This document shows, one piece after another, positions 15,355-23,326 of a stretch of DNA of 26,557 nucleotides. The stretch is from assembly GCA_002314525.1 (NCBI GenBank), contig DCGE01000157.1:1324-27880 (forward strand). Direction: 5' to 3'. Within the stretch, counting starts at the first letter, position 1. Every line of letters starts with the position of its first letter. Origin of the DNA: Prevotellaceae bacterium UBA1786 (lineage in GTDB: Bacteria > Bacteroidota > Bacteroidia > Bacteroidales > Bacteroidaceae). The notes beneath the pieces are model-generated. The model had not been told where the DNA came from. It made no database searches and saw only the letters and a list, made by a program, of their open reading frames with translations. Made by a program: the position numbers and the translations under genes.

Positions 15355-16362
15355 ATGAAGCGATTATTATTGATAGTTCTGACGTTAGTAATGTGGCAGC
15401 ATGCCAGCAAAGCTCAGGAGTTATCTATGATAAACGAGAAACAATCTTCACCGCTCTTCAAGCACTTGGACGGGGCATTAGTAGTAGGTACTACAGGAAT
15501 TGGTTTTGACTTGGCAACTCCTATCACCAATAGTATCCAAATCAGAACTGGATTCGACTTCATGCCGAACTTCAATTACGATATGGGGTTTGGCATTCAG
15601 GTTGGCGAAGATCCTTCAGATAGTGATAGGAAATTCCAAAAGATGTCAAGCTATTTAAAAGACCTCACAGGATATGAGGTAAAGAACCACATCACTATGG
15701 TAGGAACTCCAAAATTTGATAATTTCAAACTATTGGTCGATGTATTTCCTCTCCGAAACAAGCATTGGCATTTCACTGCCGGGTTCTATTACGGTTCATC
15801 CGAAATGGCGCATGCACTGAACAGCATCTACGATATGCATTCCCTCATGGGTGTTGACGTTTATAACAACATCTATGACAAACTAAAAAACAAGGAGCCA
15901 TTATTCAAAGATAAAGACATTGATCCTGAATTACGCAAGGAATTATGGGAAAAGATGAAGGCTTACGGCCGAATGGGTATCAATATGGGGCAGTTCACTC
16001 ACGATATGGATATTGTCAACAAGGAAGGAGAGACTGTCAGCTACAAAGCCGGAGCTACTTACTATATGGTACCTGATGCTGACGGAACCGTATGGGCAAA
16101 AGCCAAGGCAAATGCCTTCAAACCTTATTTGGGTGCAGGTTATGAAGGTTGTCTGATTCCCGGAAATGACCGATACATCATATCGTGTGAATTAGGTGCG
16201 ATGTTTTGGGGAGGAGTTCCAAGCATAACCACCCATGATGGTGTTGACATGATTAACGACCTGACGAATGTACGTGGCGATGTGAAAGATTATCTTGACT
16301 TTGCCAACCACTTCGTTGTCTATCCAGTACTTAATCTCCGACTGGCAATCAGATTATTCTAA
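15355..16362 (+). CDS. probable outer-membrane protein of unknown function
   Basis: The protein is 335 aa with a signal peptide (MKRLLLIVLTLVMWQHASKAQ) and no lipobox. Short alternating hydrophobic stretches (GIGFDLATPITNSIQIRTGF, HWHFTAGFYYG) and the terminal LRLAIRLF with a final Phe resemble a beta-barrel outer-membrane protein. The middle part (about 165-260) is more polar and helical. I do not recognise a named family. I placed the start at ATG 15355, because the open frame begins far upstream of the promoter and that extension would lie inside the regulatory region. The gene is divergent from the coiled-coil lipoprotein gene and overlaps the convergent kinase gene by 4 nt. A role in the envelope is likely; nothing more specific can be claimed. 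Confidence 0.75.
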   Translation: MKRLLLIVLTLVMWQHASKAQELSMINEKQSSPLFKHLDGALVVGTTGIGFDLATPITNSIQIRTGFDFMPNFNYDMGFGIQVGEDPSDSDRKFQKMSSYLKDLTGYEVKNHITMVGTPKFDNFKLLVDVFPLRNKHWHFTAGFYYGSSEMAHALNSIYDMHSLMGVDVYNNIYDKLKNKEPLFKDKDIDPELRKELWEKMKAYGRMGINMGQFTHDMDIVNKEGETVSYKAGATYYMVPDADGTVWAKAKANAFKPYLGAGYEGCLIPGNDRYIISCELGAMFWGGVPSITTHDGVDMINDLTNVRGDVKDYLDFANHFVVYPVLNLRLAIRLF

Positions 16363-17069
16363 AAGCGGAAACAACGTTTCAGGAAACCTGTAAAACGCTT
16401 ACGGCGATACCAGTTCCTGTCGTGAATAATTTTGATCTTCAACGCCTTACTGGTAGTGGTTTCTTCATCAAACCCTCGCACTCTTGAATATTCTCTTACA
16501 ACAAATTCAAAGAGGTCTATACGTCCTGTGAAACGGGTCAGATTATCAAGACAGATATCAACAGGTATCAGTTTAGAATCATAGAAGGTCATCCGATTTA
16601 TGTCAATCAGCGAGAACTGGAATTCTCCATAGTCACAAGTAGTTTTCTCGTATCTTACATTCGTATCGTTCAAATCACGATGGATTACACCTTTCTCGTG
16701 CAGATCTGCCACAAAACGTGCAAAAGACGAAGCAATTTCCTTGTTCCAGTCATCTCTGTCAGTTAATTCCTCAATAGGTGGATTGTCATCATGACCTGAG
16801 ACAAAAAAACAATAGTCAACCAGTCCGAAGCGACGGGTTTCCTCATACCTTATCGGCTCTGGAGTATTGAAACCTAATTCCCTAAGTTTTACAGCATTAT
16901 GATAGGCCTTATACGCTTTTGTCTTACGAAAAAAAGTATATGTGATTTTCTGTAATATATCAGGACGGCGATAACGCTTCACCACCGCCTCTCTGCCATT
17001 CACTGTCATCGCCTTGATGACATTCCTGCCTTTATACAACACTCTGGTTTCCTGATCAAAACCTTCCAT
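16359..17069 (-). CDS. KdkA/WaaP-like lipopolysaccharide sugar kinase
   Basis: The 236-aa protein carries a small protein-kinase-like fold. It has an ATP-binding lysine in AVVKRY (Lys31), the catalytic loop HRDLNDTN (His130, Asp132, Asn137) and the metal-binding Asp156 in LIDINRM. The size and motifs fit the lipopolysaccharide kinases (Kdo kinase KdkA or heptose kinase WaaP), which phosphorylate inner-core sugars in the cytoplasm before export. The start at 17069 overlaps the end of the GT10 gene by 14 nt, so the two are co-translated. In many Bacteroidota the lone Kdo of the core is phosphorylated, which makes KdkA activity the better guess; this is not decided by the sequence. Confidence 0.82.
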   Translation of the reverse strand: MEGFDQETRVLYKGRNVIKAMTVNGREAVVKRYRRPDILQKITYTFFRKTKAYKAYHNAVKLRELGFNTPEPIRYEETRRFGLVDYCFFVSGHDDNPPIEELTDRDDWNKEIASSFARFVADLHEKGVIHRDLNDTNVRYEKTTCDYGEFQFSLIDINRMTFYDSKLIPVDICLDNLTRFTGRIDLFEFVVREYSRVRGFDEETTTSKALKIKIIHDRNWYRRKRFTGFLKRCFRF

Positions 17070-18099
17070 ACAAGCGTGACTTTAGATTGTAGTAGTTCCT
17101 TCCTATTGTATAGTTCCACAGATTATGCCAATCAGCAGATGAATGACATGGATTGATTACAACATTCCGTTTCGGAAGACTGGCATCCAAGCCGTCGCAG
17201 AACCTTGCAATGAACTCAAACATATTGTATTCATCGAGCATCCTCTCCTTGCAGTCATGGAGAACTCCGACGGATATTTCGTATCTCTCGGCAGCGATCT
17301 GTTGTTCTATGATTCTGATTGCCTCTTCAGGACGGCGGATATCTATCGGCTCGTATGCCTCACGAGGAAAATAGTCACCGATATTCGTACAGCCATGATA
17401 AAGAGGAAACGACTCAGCCAGATAGCAGTCTCCCATTTTCTCCGTCCAATAATATGGTTCCGACGAATTCTCAACCACGATATGATATTTGTACGGAGCC
17501 AGAACGTCATACTTGTCATCAAACGGATTCGAGCCACGTCCGAAGACATCAAGCCTGTCGCCGAAATGAGCCTTAAGTTTCTCAACGAAACGTATTCTGT
17601 CAACATGTCCCTGAGTGAATGCCTTATTACTTGAAATGACAGATATAAGTTTTGTCTTCCGTGGAATGGGCTCCGACTTCAACATATCATAGTCTTTCGT
17701 AGCAGTTACGTTTCCGTCTCTGTCTTCCTTGTAGCCTATGAACCACGGAAGTATGGCTGGAGTATGATGTACCTGTGTTCCGATAGGTGAATGCTTAACC
17801 TTTCTGCAGTTCTGCTGGCATATGCACACATGACCGAACTGACGCAGATAAGGATCGGGATAAGTCAGCACCGATCGGGGTTCGGTAGCAAGGAAGATTA
17901 CATTCTGAGGAGCGATCCTACAAGTCTCAGCGGTTCTCACGCCCTTTCCCTGAACCACCCAGAAATCAGGATCTTCCACCTTCTCGTCAATAAAAAAACC
18001 GTATCTGCCATCAAGCGAACAAAGGCTGTGGTTCTTTGTCTGCCGATGATATATAGTTCCTAGTTCGGAACGGTATGGAGTCAACTTGATTTTCAACAT
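17056..18099 (-). CDS. GT10-family (fucosyltransferase-like) glycosyltransferase
   Basis: The 347-aa protein has the C-terminal GT10 signature: YKYHIVVENS (Glu210, Asn211), YWTEKMGDCYLAESFPLYHG and then DYFPREAY. This is the GDP-sugar-binding region of alpha-1,3/4-fucosyltransferases. It is cytoplasmic, with no membrane segment or signal. Related bacterial enzymes add fucose or a similar sugar to LPS. The ATG at 18099 is certain in practice because the promoter -7 element ends only 6 nt upstream; an in-frame TTG at 18108 lies inside that element. The gene forms an operon with the overlapping sugar kinase gene. The donor sugar is not determined, and no GDP-fucose synthesis genes are in the window. 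Confidence 0.85.
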   Translation of the reverse strand: MLKIKLTPYRSELGTIYHRQTKNHSLCSLDGRYGFFIDEKVEDPDFWVVQGKGVRTAETCRIAPQNVIFLATEPRSVLTYPDPYLRQFGHVCICQQNCRKVKHSPIGTQVHHTPAILPWFIGYKEDRDGNVTATKDYDMLKSEPIPRKTKLISVISSNKAFTQGHVDRIRFVEKLKAHFGDRLDVFGRGSNPFDDKYDVLAPYKYHIVVENSSEPYYWTEKMGDCYLAESFPLYHGCTNIGDYFPREAYEPIDIRRPEEAIRIIEQQIAAERYEISVGVLHDCKERMLDEYNMFEFIARFCDGLDASLPKRNVVINPCHSSADWHNLWNYTIGRNYYNLKSRLYGRF

Positions 18100-18105
18100 C
18101 AAATG

Positions 18106-18137
18106 CAAAGTTACACATTTTCGGGGAATTATTCAAA
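18106..18137 (-). promoter_or_regulatory. promoter of the GT10/kinase operon, predicted leaderless
   Basis: On the minus strand TTTG (18134-18137) and TAACTTTG (18106-18113) are separated by 20 nt, an ideal Bacteroidota promoter. Only six bases lie between the -7 element and the ATG at 18099. Confidence 0.8.
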
Positions 18138-18232
18138 CAAAACAGTAGTTTTTCAAAAAGAAGTCACTAATCCATACATAATTTCACGATTTCTGAATCT
18201 GTAACTTCTTCGGATATAGTAAGTCGGGCAGA

Positions 18233-18247
18233 TTGACAAAATGTCAA
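18233..18247. promoter_or_regulatory. 15-bp palindrome TTGACA-AAA-TGTCAA
   Basis: This perfect inverted repeat with 6-bp arms and a 3-bp centre lies about 95 bp upstream of the GT10 promoter, in a 249-bp gene-free stretch and 7 bp from a set of 11-bp direct repeats. It looks like an operator. I cannot name a regulator. Confidence 0.4.
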
Positions 18248-18254
18248 AATGGAT

Positions 18255-18298
18255 ATTACGAATCTATTACGAAGGAATCACGAAGGGATTACGAAGGT
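18255..18298. repeat. four tandem 11-bp repeats (ATTACGAAGGN)
   Basis: Four consecutive 11-bp units share the core AT(T/C)ACGAA: the units end in TCT, GGA, GGG and GGT. The 11-bp period is close to one helical turn. They lie between the 3' end of the GT87-like gene and the GT10 promoter. The rest of the 18138-18348 gap shows nothing else convincing. Confidence 0.6.
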
Positions 18299-18348
18299 TT
18301 GAAGTACCAGCATGATTTATCATATTGTAAGCATCATACACAAAATAC

Positions 18349-19515
18349 CTAATAATTTATTATTTTTTTGCACTTGTAGTCAACAATATAAGTCTCAATG
18401 CACAGCTTGAGCCAGATCAGCAATATCGGCAGTGCCTTGAGGGCGTAGGGCTGGATGAGTTCTTTTCTGATTGTTCTCGGAAAGATGTCAGTAGGTGACA
18501 GGCTGGTAACTATAAAAGCGAAAATGAGCAGACACAGATCCCATCGATTGCGTTTTCTTGGGAATGAGAAGTACCATATCACTACTCCCGTCAGGGCTAT
18601 GATATAGGAACACGACTCACTGCCAGAACTGAAAAGCACCAAGAACATCAGTATTGATGCCAGAATCGTCTGTCGGAACTGCACGTTTCCGAACTGTTTT
18701 ATCCGCAGATAGGAAGCGAGGAACATCAGCATGGCTGGAATGATTATCCATGCATCTGCATAGTCATTGTTGCCCGACACCTTTCTTACGATTCCCAATG
18801 CTGAGATATTCTGATAGAAGGCAAACATATTATCACTATGCTTGGAAAAGATGCTCTGACGCCATTCGGAATATTGTGAGAGTACATATTCAGGACTGCT
18901 CAGAAACATTGGCAGACAGAAGCACACTATGCTCCAGCCGAAAAGGCTCAGTATCAGTTTCCGCTTATGATGTGAGAAAAAGAAGAAGGCAAGTCCTACG
19001 ATGCCGTATATCTTGACAAAGGTGCCTATGACGATACACAGAGCAGCCCAGTGGTCTTGTTCTTTCTCAATGAAATAATACGAAAAGAGTACGAGTCCAA
19101 CGGTTATGATATTGAACTGCGAGAGACTGAGTGCCGTATAGAGTTCGTTGGCGCAGAACCAAAGCACGAAAAGCTGCTTGGCCCAAGGGAAAGTGGATTT
19201 CCTGATGGAGAAATAATAGAACAACGCCAATACAAGATGCCACAGAATCAGTCCTACGAACCTCGGCAACAGAGCAAACGGTGCAATCACGATGCTGAAG
19301 AAAGGACCGTAATGGTTCATATCGTGGTATTCTGCCGGATAAGGCTGGAACAACGAAGTACCATCGATCGTATGGCGGAAAACGCCACAATATATGTCGT
19401 AGTTATTACTGTCTCTGTTGATAATGGCAGAGACTATTGCAAGCAAGGCAAACAGACCCAGAAGGGTATATTTGCTGCACAGGAACTTATTATCCGATAT
19501 TGCCGTCCAACGCAT
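18349..19515 (-). CDS. GT87/DUF2029-like polytopic membrane glycosyltransferase
   Basis: The 388-aa protein has about nine or ten hydrophobic segments. An early extracytoplasmic loop contains FQPYPAEYHDMNHYGPFFS, like the loop of lipid-linked-mannose-dependent GT87 enzymes (YxYPP type), and is followed by APFALLP. Members use polyprenyl-phosphate sugars as donors on the outer face of the inner membrane. The ATG at 19515 overlaps the end of the GT9 gene by 26 nt. It is the last gene of a three-gene operon with an LtaS-like phosphotransferase and the GT9 enzyme. The exact sugar and acceptor cannot be read. The C-terminus (YKCKKIINY) is positively charged, as expected for a cytoplasmic tail. Confidence 0.75.
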   Translation of the reverse strand: MRWTAISDNKFLCSKYTLLGLFALLAIVSAIINRDSNNYDIYCGVFRHTIDGTSLFQPYPAEYHDMNHYGPFFSIVIAPFALLPRFVGLILWHLVLALFYYFSIRKSTFPWAKQLFVLWFCANELYTALSLSQFNIITVGLVLFSYYFIEKEQDHWAALCIVIGTFVKIYGIVGLAFFFFSHHKRKLILSLFGWSIVCFCLPMFLSSPEYVLSQYSEWRQSIFSKHSDNMFAFYQNISALGIVRKVSGNNDYADAWIIIPAMLMFLASYLRIKQFGNVQFRQTILASILMFLVLFSSGSESCSYIIALTGVVIWYFSFPRKRNRWDLCLLIFAFIVTSLSPTDIFPRTIRKELIQPYALKALPILLIWLKLCIETYIVDYKCKKIINY

Positions 19516-20545
19516 CTTTCAAGCCTTTCCAAACAGAATCAACATCAATCAGGCGCATTCTTTCATCGTAAGTCAGGCTCTTTGTATCCTGCTCACCCAA
19601 CGGCATGATATCTTCCGAACTTATGCCGGAGAAACGCTCGTTCTCTCCAGGTTGCCAGAGCCCCTTCCTGATTCCAGGAGGGAAGATGGCATAGGTAGGT
19701 GCGTCAAGGGCCTGTGCAATATGGCGGGGACCTCCTTCATTGCCGAAGAAGAAATTGCAGTTTGAAACCAATGCACAGAGGTCTGGCAGACATTTGGCTT
19801 CGATATCGATGAAGATATGCGGATCGTTGTTCATATCAGCGAAATATCTCTTGGCACATGCCTTCTCTGCATCGCCTGAATAATTGAAGATAAGCTGAGC
19901 ATCGTATTCCTTGATGATTCTATTAAGTATCTCAATCATATATTCCTTTGGCCAGACTTTATATTCCTGGCGAGCTGTAGGAGTGACGAGCAAGACGGGT
20001 TTGGAGAAGTCGATGCCATTGGATTCCATGTACTCACGGAACTTTTCTTTCCTCGCGGAAGATACATACAGACGGAATTCCTCACTCGTCTTCACATCAT
20101 AGTACTTCCTAAGCGGCTCCAGAAACAGGTTGTTCTGCTGAACACGATTCAACATGTTATTATGGCAGTCAACTTGATAGTTCAGGATCAGCTTTCCATA
20201 TTTCTTCTTAGCGCCGATACGATATGGAGTCGAGAGCGAGAACAGAGAAAACCAGAGGGTCTTGATGGTTCCGCGCATGTCGATAATCAAATCGTAGTGA
20301 GTGTGGTGCATCACCTTCCATACTTTGCTGATATACTTCAGTGCATTATGATTCTCGTTGTTATCGAATGTAATCACATGATCCACATCAGGGTGTTCTT
20401 CGTAAAGGGTGTGAATGCCCTTATTGATGACGAAATCAATCTCGGCATCGGGGAAAGTCAGTTTCAGACTCCGACAGAGTGCCATAGACAACACAGAGTC
20501 ACCTACCCTACGAAAACGGATTACAAGTATCTTCTTTATTTCCAT
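19490..20545 (-). CDS. GT9-family heptosyltransferase-like glycosyltransferase
   Basis: The 351-aa cytoplasmic protein starts with KKILVIRFRRVGDSVLSMAL, the ADP-heptose transferase N-terminal motif. It has DLIIDMRGTIKT near 85-97 and the C-terminal donor-binding motif FGNEGGPRHIAQALDAPTYAIF. GT9 enzymes (WaaC, WaaF, WaaQ) transfer heptose or related sugars to the LPS core. The start at 20545 lies 7 nt after the phosphotransferase stop, and the gene overlaps the GT87-like gene by 26 nt. Whether it transfers heptose in this organism is unknown, because no heptose nucleotide genes are in the window. Confidence 0.88.
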   Translation of the reverse strand: MEIKKILVIRFRRVGDSVLSMALCRSLKLTFPDAEIDFVINKGIHTLYEEHPDVDHVITFDNNENHNALKYISKVWKVMHHTHYDLIIDMRGTIKTLWFSLFSLSTPYRIGAKKKYGKLILNYQVDCHNNMLNRVQQNNLFLEPLRKYYDVKTSEEFRLYVSSARKEKFREYMESNGIDFSKPVLLVTPTARQEYKVWPKEYMIEILNRIIKEYDAQLIFNYSGDAEKACAKRYFADMNNDPHIFIDIEAKCLPDLCALVSNCNFFFGNEGGPRHIAQALDAPTYAIFPPGIRKGLWQPGENERFSGISSEDIMPLGEQDTKSLTYDERMRLIDVDSVWKGLKDALDGNIG

Positions 20546-20552
20546 ATCAGGT

Positions 20553-22430
20553 TCAATGTTCTTTGGTTATTATTTCCGCTGCCTGAATATTGCAGAACAG
20601 ATAGTCCTTCATCGAAAGGAATACCGAGTCAGGTTGATCGGTTTTCTTACCATCCAGATACAATAGTTCTCTCGACTGAGATGGCTGGTAGATATACAGA
20701 TGGTCTGCATTCCTCGCTCCCATAATATCATCGGCACAATAGAATGCACAAGGCCTTTGTTCCCTCATAAGGTCCACACCGAAATTATCAGTCGAGCATC
20801 CGTATCCAAGCACATCAAGCACCGTTTTCTGCACATCCATCTGAACTCCGAATGAACTGTTGACATCCGGTTGTCCTCCAGGGGTGAATATGATGAGCGG
20901 AATATGGTTGTACGATTGAGGCATCTCACATTCGGCCTCACCTATCAGTGCCCCATGATCTCCGAGAAGTACAAATATCGTATTGTCGTACCATTCCTCC
21001 TTCTTTGCCTTGTCGAAGAAGGTCCTGATCGACCAATCTGCATACTCCACAATCTGTTCCTCGATCTTTTCACGCTTTGGATGGAAATAGTCGGGAATGA
21101 TGTATGGAGGATGGTTGCTGATACTGAGGAGTGTTGCGAAGAAAGGCTGAGGAGTGCTGTTGATTGTCTTCACCGCATAGTCGAACAGGAAATCGTCCTG
21201 AACGCCGAAACTGTTCACCACCTTGTCGGCTGGATAGTTCTCCTGCGAATATATCTCTTCATAGCCATTGGTACGGAAGAATGCATTCATATTGTCGTAC
21301 TGCGACTCATGGGTCATGAAGAACATTGTTCTGTATCCCCGCGCCCTCAATTCAGTCGGAAGTCCTTCGTAATGTGGGATATCTGTGCCTTTCATCATAT
21401 TCCTATCAAGTATTGCAGGAAACGAATACAATGTGGAGAACATTCCATGATTGGTATGAATTCCAGATGAATAGAAATTGGTGAAGAGTATGCTTTCCGA
21501 GGCCAGACTATCAAGGAAAGGTGTCAGGTTCCTATCATTTCCGAACGCACCTAACTGATTGGCACTCATCGATTCCATGAAAATCAACACGAGGTTTTTC
21601 TTTTGGGAGGTCTCAGGCAGGGAATCTGTTTTCTCACCGTTCCAGCCATAGTATTCCGCAACGTTGTTCAGTGCCTTTTCTCTTTCCATCAGGTTGAGAG
21701 CCTTGTTTTCCGGGCGGAAGTCATCGAGTGTACTCGTGAGCAGATTGAAAGTAGGACTCACTCCCAGTTGGTTCAGGAACGGATCATCGCAATAATACGC
21801 GGCACTGACCTTTATCGGATTATAGCCGGTACGTCCTCTTATTCCGAAGATACACAATCCTGTACATAGCAGACCGAGGAGAAACGTCTTCCACCAAGAA
21901 TCACGATAGTCATTTTCCTTCACCAGACGCGCTGCCAAGAACGATGTCAGTTTCGAAAAGACAACGACGAGAACGATGAACCCGATAAGCGGAGGATAGT
22001 ATGATGGTTCGCCGAAGAGCATTCCGAGAGTCTGAGTACCGTATTCAGCCCAGTTCCATATGCTTGAGTTGATATTCTTGAAGAAATATCTGAAGTATGG
22101 GATGTTGGCAGCCGAAATCAGGAATACCACTGACCAGAAGATGCTGAACCACACACATACAGGTTTTTTGAGCCACTTTCCATTGTAGCCGAACATACAG
22201 CACACCATTGAGGCGAACAACGGCAGAAGGAGTATATAACAGCCTATTACATTATCGAACCACAATCCTTTTAGGAAAGCCTCAGCCTGAAGCGCCATAT
22301 CGTCAGAAGCACTTTCAGACAACATATCAGCACATTCAATGAACTGGCATAATCGCAGTATGAATGTCGCAAAAAGACCTGCCAAATGAATTCCAAAAAG
22401 GAATGTCAGAACTCTCAAAAACCTATTCAT
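20553..22430 (-). CDS. LtaS-like membrane sulfatase-fold phosphotransferase (Thr-nucleophile type)
   Basis: The 625-aa protein has five predicted membrane segments (roughly residues 5-200) and a periplasmic sulfatase-fold domain. Visible catalytic features are Glu286 in LIFMESMS, a candidate nucleophile Thr326 in GIHTNHGMF and Asp491-His492 in LLGDHGAL. This matches the metal site of LtaS/OpgB-type phosphoglycerol transferases. I chose the ATG at 22430 (MNRFLRVLTF). A longer reading from 22511 crosses the promoter and adds an unlikely N-terminus. The -7 element is only 6 nt upstream. It leads an operon with the GT9 and GT87-like genes, so it probably decorates the same glycan with a phosphate-linked group. 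It is a distant paralogue of the protein encoded at 2044-3939. Confidence 0.85.
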   Translation of the reverse strand: MNRFLRVLTFLFGIHLAGLFATFILRLCQFIECADMLSESASDDMALQAEAFLKGLWFDNVIGCYILLLPLFASMVCCMFGYNGKWLKKPVCVWFSIFWSVVFLISAANIPYFRYFFKNINSSIWNWAEYGTQTLGMLFGEPSYYPPLIGFIVLVVVFSKLTSFLAARLVKENDYRDSWWKTFLLGLLCTGLCIFGIRGRTGYNPIKVSAAYYCDDPFLNQLGVSPTFNLLTSTLDDFRPENKALNLMEREKALNNVAEYYGWNGEKTDSLPETSQKKNLVLIFMESMSANQLGAFGNDRNLTPFLDSLASESILFTNFYSSGIHTNHGMFSTLYSFPAILDRNMMKGTDIPHYEGLPTELRARGYRTMFFMTHESQYDNMNAFFRTNGYEEIYSQENYPADKVVNSFGVQDDFLFDYAVKTINSTPQPFFATLLSISNHPPYIIPDYFHPKREKIEEQIVEYADWSIRTFFDKAKKEEWYDNTIFVLLGDHGALIGEAECEMPQSYNHIPLIIFTPGGQPDVNSSFGVQMDVQKTVLDVLGYGCSTDNFGVDLMREQRPCAFYCADDIMGARNADHLYIYQPSQSRELLYLDGKKTDQPDSVFLSMKDYLFCNIQAAEIITKEH

Positions 22431-22436
22431 AGACTG

Positions 22437-22444
22437 CAAATTTA
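22437..22444 (-). promoter_or_regulatory. -7 element of the second LtaS-like operon, predicted leaderless
   Basis: The minus strand reads TAAATTTG, fitting TAnnTTTG, and ends 6 nt before the ATG at 22430. The -33 region is T-rich (TGTTTT) without a perfect TTTG. It is divergent from the promoter at 22521. Confidence 0.6.
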
Positions 22445-22520
22445 CGAAAAAAGCATAAAACATTATCATAGTATTTGTAGTTTTTTGAAGTTTTACGTCA
22501 TAATACTCCAAACTTTTTTG

Positions 22521-22528
22521 TATTTTTG
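22521..22528 (+). promoter_or_regulatory. -7 element of the deacetylase/GT2/GtrA operon
   Basis: TATTTTTG fits TAnnTTTG and ends 16 nt before the ATG at 22545. No exact TTTG is seen at the -33 distance. Confidence 0.55.
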
Positions 22529-22544
22529 CAGAAAAATAATCAGT

Positions 22545-23324
22545 ATGGTATTGCTAAGTTTCGATACAGAAGAGTTTGATGTTCCGCGCGAACATGGTGT
22601 GGACTTCTCTCTTGAGGAAGGGATGGAGGTATCAAAAATCGGTACCTGCCGTATTCTTGACACACTTAAATCAAATGGTGTGAAAGGTACGTTTTTCTGT
22701 ACTGCGAACTTCGTGCAGAACGCACCCGAAGTCATGCAGCGCATTAAGGACGAAGGTCATGAAATTGCCTGTCACGGCTGTGATCACTGGGAACCGAAAG
22801 CCACCGATGTAAGGAATTCGAAGGAGATCATAGAACGGCAGATGGGTATTCAGTGTCTTGGCTACCGCCAGCCACGCATGTTTCCCGTCAGCGATGAGGA
22901 AATTGAGTCTTGCGGCTATCTCTACAATTCATCGCTCAACCCAGCATTCATTCCGGGACGGTACATGCACCTCACTACCCCCCGTACATATTTCATGAAA
23001 GGCAAGGTGCTGCAGATTCCGGCATCAGTATCACCATTCTTGCGCATCCCGCTTTTCTGGCTGTCTCTTCACAACTTCCCAGAAGCACTCTATCATGCAT
23101 TTGTCAGGTTGGTTCTCGATCACGATGGCTATTTCAACACATATTTCCATCCGTGGGAATTCTACGAACTGAAAGAGCATCCTGAGTTCAAGATGCCGTT
23201 CATCATCCGCAACAACAGCGGACTCGACATGCAGAACCGTCTTGACAGACTCATCAAGATGCTGAAGAAACGAGGTGAGGAGTTTACCACTTATTCAGAA
23301 TTTGCGAAATCAAAAACCAGATAA
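22545..23324 (+). CDS. NodB-type polysaccharide deacetylase (ArnD-like role proposed)
   Basis: The 259-aa protein has the NodB homology domain: motif 1 SFDTEEFD (Asp7), GTFFCTANF, motif 2 GHEIACHGCDHW with the metal pair His77 and His81, motif 3 YRQPRMFP, and FHPWEF near the C-terminus. Such enzymes are metal-dependent amide hydrolases acting on N-acetyl or N-formyl sugars. It has no signal peptide and therefore works on the cytoplasmic side, like ArnD acting on a lipid-linked formyl-amino sugar. The next gene begins 2 nt after its stop and encodes an ArnC/GtrB-type transferase. The context supports action on a polyprenyl-phosphate amino sugar; the substrate is inferred. The ATG at 22545 is preferred over an upstream extension that would cross the promoter. 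Confidence 0.85.
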   Translation: MVLLSFDTEEFDVPREHGVDFSLEEGMEVSKIGTCRILDTLKSNGVKGTFFCTANFVQNAPEVMQRIKDEGHEIACHGCDHWEPKATDVRNSKEIIERQMGIQCLGYRQPRMFPVSDEEIESCGYLYNSSLNPAFIPGRYMHLTTPRTYFMKGKVLQIPASVSPFLRIPLFWLSLHNFPEALYHAFVRLVLDHDGYFNTYFHPWEFYELKEHPEFKMPFIIRNNSGLDMQNRLDRLIKMLKKRGEEFTTYSEFAKSKTR

Positions 23325-23326
23325 TT

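Noticed and set aside
18255..18298. 11-bp repeats as a CRISPR or transposon end
   Set aside because: The units are directly adjacent, too short for CRISPR, and there is no transposase or inverted-repeat partner.
22386..22544. N-terminal extension of the deacetylase
   Set aside because: It overlaps the divergent phosphotransferase start and the promoter at 22521-22528. The NodB domain begins right at the ATG at 22545.
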